Positions 53,178 through 64,000 of a stretch of DNA of 64,000 nt are shown piece by piece. Every line of letters begins with the position of its first letter. The first letter of the stretch is position 1. The DNA lies in the NCBI GenBank assembly GCA_030248195.1, contig JASAND010032009.1, forward strand, positions 1 through 64,000, read 5' to 3'. The DNA is from Trissonchulus latispiculum (lineage: Eukaryota; Nematoda; Enoplea; Enoplida; Ironidae). A program made the translations under genes and the position numbers. Below the pieces are notes generated by a model. That model made no database searches and was not told the DNA's origin. It saw only the letters and a program-made list of their open reading frames with translations.

Positions 53178-56100
53178 TTGTATAAAGTATTTAAGTAAGA
53201 GAAATGCTAAAAAGCGCGTTGGTTTCAAATCTCACCGCTAATTTTGAATTGACAACAGGGTGCACATTAGCTTAAAGATAAGCCATTGATTCTACACCTA
53301 TAGTTGTCACTTGCTCAATTTTATGTCTCTCTGTGCTTAATTTAATAAGAGCATTTGACAACTAATGTAGATGTTTTCCAGAAAATTCTTCAGCTGCAGA
53401 GCTTTGATAATAACGTTCTATCATCAATTAAATTGGACATTTAATGGGATATAAGCACTATTCATTTCGCGCATTACTATTAGTGGGTTGCGGTTCTTCT
53501 TTATTCAACGGCAAACCAACCATTCTAACGTAAGTAGATTAACCTTAATCACTCCTTAGAAGGCACATAAGGTGCTGGTTTGGGTTCGTGCATTTTAGAG
53601 ATTTAAAAGCGCAATTATCGTTGAAATTCATTCAAGTTTGCTACAATTACATCATATAGCCCAGAAAACATTTTAGAAAAGTCGCGACGTGAAAATTTGA
53701 GTTTTGCAGAAATTTGCTTTAATCCGCCATAACCTGCACTGTGCGGGCGAACTTTGGCTGTTCTGGCAAAAGGGCGAAAGTACCTAGTCCAAACTGCCAA
53801 TTTTCGCTTTCTTGCAGAAACGGGTCCCGGACATACTAAGTTTTCAATTGGCGAAAAGGCGAAAAAACTAAAAATCTTCAGTTGTTCTGGTCTCCCCGTA
53901 TGTTTTAGACATAAACGTTCATGGCATCCAATCATGGGCAAAAGGGCGTAAGTGAACTTTCAATTCTTGGTGGCAAGATGATTACGTTATTTTCTCATAA
54001 AAATAGTAGATAGTTTCAAGCTGTGTTGTTTTAACTTTAGTTGCCGTTATGGTTAGAGAACGTAGAGCCAATCGTACATCTGCATTCATTTGATTAGATG
54101 TAGAAACTTGTCATCAGACCTATCAACTGCCCATCTTTATCATTACACTGATTTAGGCAACAAAAATAGTTAGTGGCTGATCGATTCTTAGCAACCGGTT
54201 ATAAAAGTGTTTAAACCTAGTGTTATTATTTGCTTCCCCATTGAGGAGAACAAAAAGTGGAGACAAGGAAGCTTCAAATAAATGTTTCTGCACATTGATT
54301 CATTCGGTTCGCATTGACGGAAACCTGTTGCTGTACAGACAGCGTTTCAGCGTGGCTATTAACTAGCACACCATACCGCTGAAAAGGCATAAAACAGCGG
54401 AATTGGAACAGATTGAGCACTTACGTCCTTTTACCATGACATCTATTACACGCCCCAATATAACGTTGAAGTAAAATTTATGATCTGGCAATTGGGCACA
54501 AGTGGGCCCAATCAATAATTATGCAAGTTAGGCGACGACTGCGTGAAAATGTTCAGACAATTATATGTGCTGACATTATTCGACGGTCGTCCCAGCTTAA
54601 GATTTCAAATTATTAACACAAAGATTTAGTTCAGGAGTTCAAAATTCAAACTCACCGCTCGAACATGAGAATTGTTCGGGCTCAGTTGCAGAACCATACC
54701 TACCCCCTTTTGGGGGTCTTCTTGTATAAAATTATTATTGCATTTCATTTATGTAAGAGAAATGCTTAAAAACCCATTGGTTTCGAACCTCACCGCTAAT
54801 TTTGAATTGCCAACAGCAGGGTGCATATTAACTTAAGGATAAGCCATTGATTCTATACCGATAGTTGTCACTTGCTTAATTTTATGTCTTTCTGTGCTTA
54901 GTTTAATAAGAGCGTTTGACTTAACTAATGTAAATGTTATCCAGAAAATTCTTCAGCTGCAGAGCTTTGATAATAACGTTCTATCATCAATTAAATTGGA
55001 AATTTAATGGGATATAAGCACTATTCATTTCGCGAATACTATTAGCGGGTTGCGGTTCTTCTTTATTCAACAGCAAACCAACCATTCTAAGGTAAGTAGA
55101 TTAACCTTAATCAGCCCTTAGAAGGCACTTAAGGTGCTGGTTCGGGTTCGCGCATTTTTGAACTTTAAAAGCGCAACTGTCGTTGAAATTCATTCAAGTT
55201 TGCAAAAACTAGATCATATAGCCCAGAAAACATTTTAGAAAAGTCGCGACGTGAAAATTTAAGTTTTGCAGAAATTTGCTTTAATCCGTCATAACCTGCA
55301 CTGTGCGGGCGAACTTGCGGCTGTTCTGGCAAAAGGGCTGACCTAGTCCAAACTGCCAATTTTCGCTTTCTTGCAGAAACGGGTCCTGGACACACTGAAT
55401 TTTCATTTGGCAAAAAGACTAAAAATCTTCAGTTGTTCTCGTCTCCCCGTATCTTTTACACATAAACGTTCATGACATCCAATCATGGGCAAAAGGGCGT
55501 AAGTGAGCTTTCAATTCTTGGTGGCAAGATGATTACGTTATTTTCTCATAAAAATGGTAGATAGTTTCAAGTTGTTTTGTTTTAACTTTAGTCGACGTTA
55601 TGGTTAGAGAACGTAGAGCCAATTGTACATCTGGACTGATTTGATTAGAGATAGAAACCTATCATCAGACCTATCAACCGCCCATCCTTATCATAACACT
55701 GATTTAGGCAACAGAAATAGTTAGTGGCTGATCGATTCTTAGCAACCGGTTATACAAGTGTTTAAACCTAGTGTTATTATTTGCTTCCCCATTGAGGAGA
55801 ACAGAAAGTGGCGTCAAAGAAGCTTCAAATAAATGTTTCTGCACATTGATCCATTCGGGTTGGGTTCGCATTGACGGAAACCTGTTGCTATACAGACGGT
55901 GTTTCAGCATGGCTATTTAACTAGCACAACATACCGCTTAAAAGGCACAGAACAGCGGAATTGGAACAGATTGCGCACTTACGTCCTTTTACCATGACAT
56001 CTATTACCCAACATAACGTTGAAGTAAAATTTATGATCTGGCAATAGGGCGCAAGTGGGCCCAATCAATAATTATGCAAATTAGGCTACGACTGCTTGAA

Positions 56101-56200
56101 AATATTCAGACAATTATATGTGCTGACATTATTTGACGGTCGTCTCAGCTTAAGATTTCAAATTATTAACACAAAGATTTAGTTCAGGAGTTCAGTTCAA
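53178..56200. repeat. tandem duplication, about 1.55-kb unit, two copies
   Basis: 53178-54720 and 54722-56200 align throughout (TTTGATAATAACGTTCTATC, AGAACGTAGAGCCAAT, CTGACATTATT.GACGGTCGTC). A partial third copy is at 56852-57355. The matching minus-strand ORFs at 53615-53941 and 55165-55413 are by-products of the repeat. The unit spans the left end of a TTAA element and most of an inserted CTGTTCTGGC element. Confidence 0.8.
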
Positions 56201-56272
56201 AGAAGTCAGAAATTTTCAAACGCCCGTTTCTCGAAAAAATGAAAAATCATTTGCGCCCTTTTGCCAGAGCAG
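55321..56272. mobile_element. inserted element with CTGTTCTGGCAAAAGGGC ends
   Basis: CTGTTCTGGCAAAAGGGC at the left and CTGCTCTGGCAAAAGGGC read inward at the right, 952 bp apart, one mismatch. No coding. Left ends also occur in the other tandem copy (about 53758). Class undetermined. Confidence 0.65.
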
Positions 56273-56667
56273 TCGCGTCAGACGATCATTCGAATCGTCT
56301 CACCAAGACCTACAACTTTGCTCTTGAGAGTATTCTTCGACTCCTTACGGTTTAAAAATACCAGCAAAAATTGATTTTGAGGACCAAAACTGGCCATTTT
56401 GCAAGGTTTCGGCAGTTTCAACAGCGCTGGTCCGTCGGTCAAGTATTATCGTATTTGTAGTCCTAAAGCACATGTTATACCCAACGGAGAACTCTCTGCG
56501 GCATCCGTGCCAACGCACAGCAACGAACATATGAAAATTTGAAAATCGCAATCAGATTGTTTTGAACACGGATTTCTCTCAACTCATGCAACCAATTAGA
56601 AAACGGCAAGAAATGAAGTAAACGCTGGCCAGCAGGCGGATCCATGAAGGATACAAGGCATTAATCA

Positions 56668-58001
56668 TAAAGAAATAATGAAAAACGCCTGCCTGCAGTC
56701 ACTAAGGCCGTAGCCTTAGTCCGAACAGAGCCAATGGGTACTGTGAGCGCTCTTACCCAGAGAGAACTAATCTCTGGAGCTCCTGCCTGGTTGTCCAAAA
56801 AGAGGACAGCCAGCTCGGCGCTATCTGTGCTGCAACATAGCCAGAGAAGGTATTCTATACCTATAGTTGTCACTTGCTCAATTTTATGTCTTTTTGTGCT
56901 TAATTTAATAAGAGCATTTGTTTTAACTAATGTAAATGTTAGCCAGAAAATTCTTCAGCTGCAAAGCTTTGATAATAACGTTCTATCATCAATTAAATTG
57001 GAAATTTAATGGGGTATAAGCTTTGATAATAACGTTCTATCATCAATTAAATTGGAAATTTAATGGGGTATAAGCACGATTCATTTCGTGAATACTATTA
57101 GCGGGTTGCGGTTCTTCTTTATTCAACAGCAAACCAGCCATTCTAAGGTAAGTAGATTAACCATAATCAGTCCTTAGAAGGCACTTAAGGTACTGGTGCG
57201 GGTTCGTGTATTTTTGAGCTTTAAAAGCGCAATTGTCGTTGAAATTCATTCAAATTTGAAACAATTACACCATATAGCCTAGAAAACATTTTAGAAAAGT
57301 CGCGACGTAAAAATTTGAGTTTTGCAGAAATCTGCTTTAATCCGCCATAACATTCACGTCAAGAAAATGAAGTAAACGCTGGCTAGCAGGCGGTCCATGA
57401 AGGATACAAGGCATTAATCATAAACAAATAATGAAAAACGCCTGCCTGCAGCCTGCAGTCACTAAGGCCGTAGCCTTAGTCCGTAATGCTGTTTGTGAAA
57501 TAGCTTAGTTCAAATTTGCTGTGCTGTAACCCCCGTGCCTCCATCCAAGTTGTGAAGCACGATGTGCACTGCTCCGCTTCGCTCCGCCCTCGTTCCACAA
57601 AAAAATTCTCGTGCAAGCTTTCACGAAACACTCGGGTTTGTAATGCACTCGCTTCGCTCGTGCATCACAACCCCTCGCAATTTCGCTTAGCGTGCCTGTA
57701 AATCAGCTAGTGCACTCTATGTTGTGCAACAACCTATACTTGTGTCTCTACGGAGATCCGCTAACCACTGCAGTCCTCTTTCTGTGCATAGCACAGTCAG
57801 AGGGGTTTTGATAATACCTTCTCTGGCTATGTTGCAGCACAGATAGAGCCGAGCTGGCTGTCCTCTTTTTGGACAACCAGGCAGGAGCTCCAGAGATTAG
57901 TTCTCTCTGGGTAAGAGCGCTCACAGCGCCCACTGACTCTCTACTGTTCGGACTAGGCTACGGCCTTAGTGACTGCAGGCAGGCGGTTTTGATTATTTCT
58001 T
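56668..58001. mobile_element. foldback composite with 185-bp inverted arms
   Basis: Arms 56668-56855 and 57813-58001 are inverted copies (CGCCTGCCTGCAGTCACTAA, GAACTAATCTCTGGAGCTCC, TGTGCTGCAACATAGCCAGA). Between them lie the partial third tandem copy (56852-57355), a direct repeat of the left arm start (57355-57487) and a CG-rich block (57540-57690) with ACTCGCTTCGCTCGTGCA. Inserted in the TTAA element. Confidence 0.7.
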
Positions 58002-58459
58002 TACAATTAGAAAACAGCTTTAGACATCATTTTTGGGACGATTGCCGAGGGCTATTTTTCATGGTTTCGCGTTTTGTCTTTCCGTTCGAGAGAAATAAGC
58101 AATCAAACTTGAAAATTTTGTCGAAAATCAGACAAAATGTACATTTCTCTCAAAATCTTGAGCTGACCTGATCACTAGAAAATTCAGCAAAATAGCCCTC
58201 GGGAAGACGTTTCTTTTGAAGCATGAACTGGTCGCTTTTCTTTAGCTTTCCCACATTTCGAGAAATCCATGTTCAAAAATTGTTTTCTTGTTATCGCATG
58301 TTCAAGTTGAAGAGTTTAAATGAGACAGGTATACTCTACATAGCTGTAACAAGTACTTTCTTAGCTTTGAATTGATATGAAAATTATTGTTGAACTCCAA
58401 GAATTGAGCACATTTCAGTCTTTCAAAATTGGCTGCAAATACCCGCACCAGCACCTTAA

Positions 58460-59622
58460 GGGGGGGGTCCATTTTTGTGTCTTTTTTCGAATTTCTTTGA
58501 TCTCGTTAATTTTCACATATTTTATTGTCCAAATAATATCTTTTAACGAGCTTTTAAAATTAACATCGTAACTCTTACTGTTGTCGAATACTTTCACCTC
58601 AAAGTTGAGACTTCATGAGTTAAACATAGAAAATTTAAAAAGTTGTCATTTTTCGCGTGCGCCAAAAAAATCTCCCCACAAACGTTGATGAATCTGGACA
58701 AGTTATGCATTAAAATAATGCCTAAATGTTATGCTGCGGTACCCTCCAATTAACATTATATTTTAGGCCATTAAAATTTTTTAATTAATTTTAAAAGGAT
58801 TAAAATTTGACTTGATGCTCAAGTCGTGTTAAATTTTAATCTTTCAAACTTTAATTAAAAAATTTTAAAGGCCTAAAGCCCGGTTCACACTACAATAGGT
58901 TTAAGGTTTAAGGTTTAAGGTTTAAGGTTTAAGGTTTAGGGTTTAAGGTTTAAGGTTTAAGGTTTAAGCAAGGTTTAAGGAATGTCTGAATATCACGTGG
59001 TTTATTATATCAAACAGTGTACATACAAATCTTCACGGATTTAAAAAATTTTTAGTTCTGTGCATACATAAGGAATTCTACAACATACATAACGAAAAAT
59101 ATCAACTAAACCTTCCATATATAATACGTAGGAAGCTTAAACCTAAATACAAAGTTAAAAATATTTTAACTCGGCTTTCTTAAACCTTAAACCTTAAACC
59201 TAAAACCTTAAACCTTAAACCTTAAACCTTCCAGTGTGAACGCTTCAACATAAATAAACAAGTTTAACCTTAAACCTTAAACCTTAAACCATAAACCTTA
59301 AACCTTAAACCTTAAACCTTGTGCAGTGTGAACCGGGCTTAAATTGAAATTCTAATTCCAGTGTAGCGCAGTTCAACACTTTAGCGTTATGTTAATGTAG
59401 AATTTGTCCAGATTCATCAACGTTTATCGGGAGATTTTTTGGCCCACGCCAAAAAATGACAACTTAAATTTTCTACGTTTAGCACATAAAATCTCAACCT
59501 TGAGGTAAAAATACTCCACAAACGTCAGAGTTACGACTTGAATTTTATAAACTCGTTTAAAGATACCAATTGGATAATAAAATATGTGAAAATAAGCAAA
59601 ACCCAACGGCGGAAGGTCGGCA
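58460..59622. repeat. long palindrome around a MITE
   Basis: 58498-58760 and 59385-59605 are inverted, diverged arms (e.g. TGATGAATCTGGACAA facing TTGTCCAGATTCATCA, and ATATTTTATTGTCC facing GGATAATAAAATAT). Together with the AT-rich palindrome 58765-58870 they form a symmetric host element whose centre took in the MITE at 58877-59339. Confidence 0.65.
58877..59339. mobile_element. Harbinger-type MITE filled with opposed GGTTTAA arrays
   Basis: 15-bp ends AGCCCGGTTCACACT, perfectly inverted, flanked by TAA (58874-58876 and 59340-59342). The left interior is about ten AAGGTTT heptamers, the right interior about eighteen AAACCTT heptamers, so the arms face each other. The heptamer resembles, but is not, a telomere repeat. 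463 bp, no coding. Confidence 0.85.
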
Positions 59623-59722
59623 GTCACCACAAATAGGATCAAAGACACTGAACGACCACGCATTTGGGGTCGAACCCAACCAAACAGCAAGTGGCTGAAA
59701 CGAACCCACGTGAGCAAAGATA

Positions 59723-59737
59723 ATAGTAATATTAATA

Positions 59738-59811
<74 letters not shown>

Positions 59812-59846
59812 TTAATAATGATAATAATAATAATAATAATAATTAT

Positions 59847-59899
<53 letters not shown>

Positions 59900-59909
59900 T
59901 AATGATAAC

Positions 59910-59999
<90 letters not shown>

Positions 60000-60048
60000 T
60001 AATAATAATAATAATAACAATAATAATAATAATGATACTGATAAAGAT
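59723..60048. repeat. long (TAA)n microsatellite
   Basis: About 325 bp of AAT triplets with scattered GAT, AAC and ATT. The poly-Ile, poly-Leu and poly-Asn ORFs on both strands are artefacts. Confidence 0.9.
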
Positions 60049-61277
60049 TTCGATGTGCTCTAATCCAATGAAGATCCGCTTTATGATCGATCGAACATTC
60101 ATGGCGCGCACAGTAACGGCTCAAATACTGGCACTATTTTGCGCAAAAGTTGTATGATGTGAGTGTTTTCAAAGAAAGTTGGGGAATTTGACTTGATTTG
60201 ATTCACGACTTCTTCATTCTTAGTATTCTATTTGGTTTTGTGCTTTTATTCTTTTCGAATTTTAACACGTACAGACAGGCAAACTATATATGTTGAACAA
60301 ATCTTAGTGTAATTCATTGAAAATTGTTTGAGTATGGCTTTCATCATTTCGAATCTTCCCTAGATAGAACAGCTTTTTGACTAAACAGGAACTATCAAAA
60401 AATGGTTTCGTCTTTGTGAATTCCAGAATCCGCTGTTGGAATACACAAACAGTAATATAAAATTTGCAGATTCTGTACGTTTATGTGTTCTTCTGAAATC
60501 GATGCCATGAATCTTTAGCCTTGTACTTTCGTGTTTTGAAGTTTAAGATAAGCATTCCGGATGCTATGAGAAATTCTACTCAAACTGTCTTTCAGAGTGA
60601 ATTAATAACTACTTCGCAATCCGCACAACCTGTGTACATGAATAGTTGATGTATGTAGCTTGGGTAGTACTTTGTTTTAAACCAGACTATTTAAGACGAA
60701 TACTACTGACGTAATCAAATCGCGGGATTAAAACGCAAGCGCAAGCAGTATCGATCTAAATCTTTTTGGTTATTTTCTCTATTTTCCATATAGAAAAAAA
60801 CCCAGCGAAGTTTGAACTTTTTCCAAACTTATAAAGATAGTTAAGTGGCCTCCAACAACCCGGTCACACTCAGGCAGCAATAGAAAGAGATTACAAACAG
60901 GTGAAAATTCGCCGCACCGGAAAAGTACTCGAAACAGGCCGCCCACCCTGAAGAACGGCCAGGCGTCTATCCTACACCGCCGACCAAACCGTGAGGACCA
61001 AAGCAGACCCGCCAGACCAGCCAGACCATAGGCCACGCCGCAAGCAGCATACAATCCTACTTTCATACCATTTTACCTGGGGAGTACTTCTGAGCACCAA
61101 TCAGAAGGGCCGGCCACCGACAGTGAATAGACAGGCACAGGCGATCAAGAACAAAACAAAAATTAAAGCCAACAAAATAAAGCACAAAATGGAATCGAAT
61201 TAGTGTTATGGCAGGATTATGCAAAACCAACGAAGTACACGAAATGCGAAGACACACATATTATAGACGACACAAAA
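60049..61277. other. intergenic; one GC-richer patch
   Basis: 60870-61060 is GC-richer than its surroundings and contains CCAGACCAGCCAGACC-type repeats. The minus-strand ORF there (60779-61066) is hydrophobic at its start but not recognisable. Possibly a transposon fragment. Confidence 0.35.
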
Positions 61278-61862
61278 TTACAGCCCTAGATTGTATTTAG
61301 TAGCCCTAGACCAACGTGTCGGTGCCACCCAGTATGTTGACACGCCGGCACGAAGGTCAGTGCTTATCAAAGAGAGACTCAAGGTTAAACAAAACGGAAT
61401 CCTAAAAAAGAACATTTTCTCCATACTTATGATGAAGATTTTTAAGGAAGGATAATCGGTAGGTAAAAACTTAATTAAGGAAGCGTTCAAGTTTTCCAAC
61501 CTACCGGAAATGAGTGGGAAGTACGCAATGTCGCCAGTGAAGAAGATGCCAGAGTTGACGACTGACATTAATATTCTGTATATATGTGGCAGCGAGATAG
61601 TAAAACTGGCACCAGAGTTATCTTGCCAAAATAGCAGGATAATCCTCTTAACAGTTTCAGTATGAAATATCTTTTTAATTTGGAAAAAACAAAGAAAATA
61701 GTATACTCGGTTCCTGAGTTTAATGCAAAGGAGGACTTTCACAAAAATTGAAAACTGACCATTCTGCTCCGGATTGTTGCTGAAATAACATTTGTAATAG
61801 AAAATACATAGAATTTGTATTATTGCGAATATAACTAAGTAAGAAATATTAATATGCGTCAC
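61278..61862 (-). CDS. hypothetical membrane-protein exon
   Basis: The frame is open for about 215 codons (to about 61922) in AT-rich DNA, longer than chance would favour, but has no good ATG; the listed start is GTG. An acceptor-like CCTTTTCAG near 61885 could begin an exon. It has strong hydrophobic segments (YLVIFAIIQILCIFYYKCYF, SVVNSGIFFTGDIAYFPL) and a basic C-terminal part. It may be an exon of a 7TM-like protein; no diagnostic motif was found. Confidence 0.35.
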   Translation of the reverse strand: MTHINISYLVIFAIIQILCIFYYKCYFSNNPEQNGQFSIFVKVLLCIKLRNRVYYFLCFFQIKKIFHTETVKRIILLFWQDNSGASFTISLPHIYRILMSVVNSGIFFTGDIAYFPLISGRLENLNASLIKFLPTDYPSLKIFIISMEKMFFFRIPFCLTLSLSLISTDLRAGVSTYWVAPTRWSRATKYNLGL

Positions 61863-62764
61863 GATTATACAAATTACTATGGAAATGAGGCTGAAAAGGA
61901 CTGAAACCCTTAAAAAGACACTTTATGTTGACAATATATATTTATATGACAAAAAGACAATTTATCAATTTTTGTATTTTTCACAGTTAACTTTGAAATA
62001 ATATATTAAAATTTATTCGCCTATGCAATTTCAATTCTAATTTTGGCATTTCCTTTATAAATATGATTTCAGCAGTGATAAAGAGCACAATGGTTAGTTT
62101 TTTAATTTTGCGAAAGTTGTCCCGTTGCATTGACTGCATAAAACAGGGTATATTAATGACTGCCGTTTTCTCCAAACTGAAGACATCTTTCACACTGAAA
62201 CTGTTAAGATGACTACCTTACCAACAATTTTGGGAAGTCAGTAATCTTGCTAAGTTTCGTGGAAAGATAACTATCTTGCTAAATCTTTGCAAGATAGCTT
62301 TCTTGCCTATTTTAGTATCTTGCTACAACATATATACAGTCCAACTTTCGATCATCCAAATTTTAGCAGCTTTTCATTTCTACTATGTATTTTCTCGCAC
62401 GTAATTTGGCGATAAAAATACATTCCTTCGTAAATGTGTGTGAGCAGTGGATTAAGATATGGCCGGCCAGTACGATTTGTGTATGAAATATCCTTTTTTT
62501 CAAAGAACTTTATCCTTCTGTTTCACACAGGCTGCAATATTTCATAATAGCGAATTAGGTTTATGGATTATTCTGATGTTTGTTGACGTTTTAATGTATT
62601 GCGTTTTAAATTAAGAGTGCAATTATAGGTTCTTTGTGCACACTCAGTCATTATTTTGTATTTTTGTGACAGTATTTGAACACAACTAATCTTACATTTT
62701 TATTTTGGTTTTAGTGCTGATTTTTTGCAATTCAGGCTTTGAGGCTTTATAGAGGTGAAAAGCA
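61863..62764. other. intergenic with a repeat fragment at 62385-62530
   Basis: 62385-62530 matches the body of the hairpin-headed repeats (CGTAAATGTGTGTGAGCAGT, GATTAAGATATGG) but lacks the hairpin. The rest is 5' flank of the LRR gene. An ORF at 61987-62193 is unsupported. Confidence 0.4.
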
Positions 62765-64000
62765 ATGTCCACGTTGCTGGGATATGTTTTGATGCTCTGC
62801 ATGGGTGGGATTTCGGTTGCCATTGGCGATAAATTTAGTGTGTTTCCACCCAACTCAGCGAATTGTGGAATCTTTGGCAGTTCTCTTGTATGTGACCTGA
62901 AAATGCCAATTCCTGTGACCGCCGACTTTAAATTAACAGTATCCGATTTCTTCATTGACATCTATCTTAATACGAGGGGACATTTAAGAATACTACCATC
63001 CAATGCATTTAGTACAGGAGTCGCCAGACCTCCATTTAAGCTCGCTATTGAAGACACATATGCACAAATGCATGGAATCATGCCTGGAGCATTTGGTGGC
63101 CTATCAGTGAAGACGTTGGAAATTACAGGCACAGGAATCCGACATCTGATGCCCGGAGCATTTCGAGGACTAAGAGTAGATGCGCTTTTCATGGAGAACA
63201 ACGAGATCAATGAGATTACTTCTAATACGTTTTCAGGAATGAGCAATGCTACCAAAATGTTAAGTTTGAAGCAAAATCCATTAAAACATCTTCAAGCTAA
63301 CGCTTTCAGCTCATTTCCGAGCCTGGAAATACTGCTGCTTAATGACAACTCTTTAGAGAAAGGTCAACTAAAAATTGAACGCGGAGCACTTGATGGACTA
63401 GACCACCTGAAGCTTTTGAACTTAAGTTCCTCGAAGCTTGACACTGAAGAAAGTTTGCCTTTTCGAGCTGGACCCAGTTTGGAACGGCTAGATGTGTCAC
63501 ACAATGAAGTCAACCTAACCTGCGATCCTGGAATGTTCAGCGGTGCAGAAAATTTGAAGGTTGTTAACTTCAGTCACAACTCAATGAACGATTTGTCCTG
63601 CCTGGAAGCTCTGGCAAAGGCTAGGAATTTGGAGGAACTGGTTTTGGACGATGTGGAATTTGATGAAGGTGTAAAGAGACTCACGAAGGAATCATTGAAT
63701 GGTTTCGGCAAACTAAAAAAGCTAGATCTGGGAAATGCGCACTTTACACAGTTTGATCCTGAAGCCTTCAGCGCTATGACCAGCGTCCGTGATATTCGCC
63801 TTGGTGTTGGTAATGGTGCAAACCTGTCCTTGAGCATCTTTAACCCGGTAGCGGCCAGTATTGGGCAGGTTCACCTGAACGTGCATGGAAGCAACGTTAC
63901 GCTGATGCCAGGAAATAATCTCACTCCCACTGTGGCTAGAGTGTACATAAAGGCTACCCAGTGCTACCCACACTTGAAGCCGGCATGCAGCTCATTCTTA
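62765..64000 (+). CDS. secreted or membrane leucine-rich-repeat protein (partial, runs off right edge)
   Basis: 412 codons open from ATG 62765 to the window end without a stop or obvious intron. A signal peptide (MSTLLGYVLMLCMGGISVA) is followed by a cysteine pair (NCGIFGSSLVCDL) like an LRR N-terminal cap. At least ten LRRs then follow with the Lx2LxLxxN pattern, e.g. VKTLEITGTGIRHL, LEILLLNDNSL, LERLDVSHNEVNL and LKKLDLGNAHF, many followed by the 'F.G' spacer typical of extracellular LRRs (AFGGL, AFRGL, TFSGM). Several N-glycosylation sites (NLS, NFS, NVT, NLT). The extracellular location is clear; whether a membrane anchor or signalling domain follows lies outside the window. Adhesion or pattern-recognition receptors have this layout. 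Confidence 0.85.
   Translation, partial: MSTLLGYVLMLCMGGISVAIGDKFSVFPPNSANCGIFGSSLVCDLKMPIPVTADFKLTVSDFFIDIYLNTRGHLRILPSNAFSTGVARPPFKLAIEDTYAQMHGIMPGAFGGLSVKTLEITGTGIRHLMPGAFRGLRVDALFMENNEINEITSNTFSGMSNATKMLSLKQNPLKHLQANAFSSFPSLEILLLNDNSLEKGQLKIERGALDGLDHLKLLNLSSSKLDTEESLPFRAGPSLERLDVSHNEVNLTCDPGMFSGAENLKVVNFSHNSMNDLSCLEALAKARNLEELVLDDVEFDEGVKRLTKESLNGFGKLKKLDLGNAHFTQFDPEAFSAMTSVRDIRLGVGNGANLSLSIFNPVAASIGQVHLNVHGSNVTLMPGNNLTPTVARVYIKATQCYPHLKPACSSFL

Larger units (their letters stand above)
55131..58459. mobile_element. TTAA-family element split by nested insertions
   Basis: Left end TTAAGGTGCTGGTTCGGG at about 55131, right end CCGCACCAGCACCTTAA (TTAA at 58456-58459). Removing 55321-56275 and 56604-58003 leaves about 975 bp, equal to intact relatives, and the joined pieces match the 50216 copy. 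Confidence 0.65.

Overview
The window is nuclear DNA of an invertebrate animal. It is AT-rich, has GT-AG introns and AATAAA polyadenylation signals, encodes 7TM receptors and secreted cysteine-rich and leucine-rich-repeat proteins, and is packed with animal-type transposons. There is no operon structure, no rRNA, no CRISPR array and no intact tRNA. The species cannot be named from the sequence.

Host genes are sparse. Two paralogous intronless genes for small secreted cysteine-rich proteins lie at 6896-7435 and 19609-20151. A two-exon rhodopsin-like receptor lies at 25935-27596, and a single-exon, more divergent 7TM receptor at 43321-44280 (minus). A secreted LRR protein starts at 62765 and runs off the right edge. 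Weaker candidates are a two-exon membrane-protein fragment (47748-48184), a 7TM-like remnant (34854-36112, minus) and a membrane-protein ORF (61278-61862, minus).

Most of the rest is mobile DNA. From the left: (1) 1-3950, minus strand, an LTR retroelement whose Gag is fused in frame to a class-I-fusion-protein-like Env with no pol between them. (2) 7931-8324, a foldback element, followed by minisatellites and a 345-bp tandem satellite. (3) 14250-17470, an intron-containing Crypton (tyrosine recombinase, DUF3504 type), inserted in a duplicated segment whose uninterrupted copy lies at 23264-24160. (4) 27968-34160, a DNA element studded with GTCTAGAC/GTCCGGAC-type words and interrupted by a nearly intact non-LTR retrotransposon (28740-33690) with an N-terminal 2A ribosome-skipping peptide, PHD finger, endonuclease, RT and RNase H. 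(5) 37565-38755, a Harbinger-type MITE abutting a hAT MITE that carries a tRNA-like box. (6) 42105-58459, several roughly 1-kb TTAA-flanked elements, a 3.2-kb hAT with a perfect 8-bp target duplication, and a region of nested insertions and tandem duplications. (7) 58498-59605, a long palindrome holding a Harbinger-type MITE filled with opposed GGTTTAA arrays.

The most unusual items are the pol-less Gag-Env reading frame, the Crypton with its paralogous empty site, the 2A-bearing non-LTR element, the GGTTTAA MITE, and a gene-conversion-like tract between the two cysteine-rich genes. All calls come from reading the sequence and translating it by eye. No database search was run.
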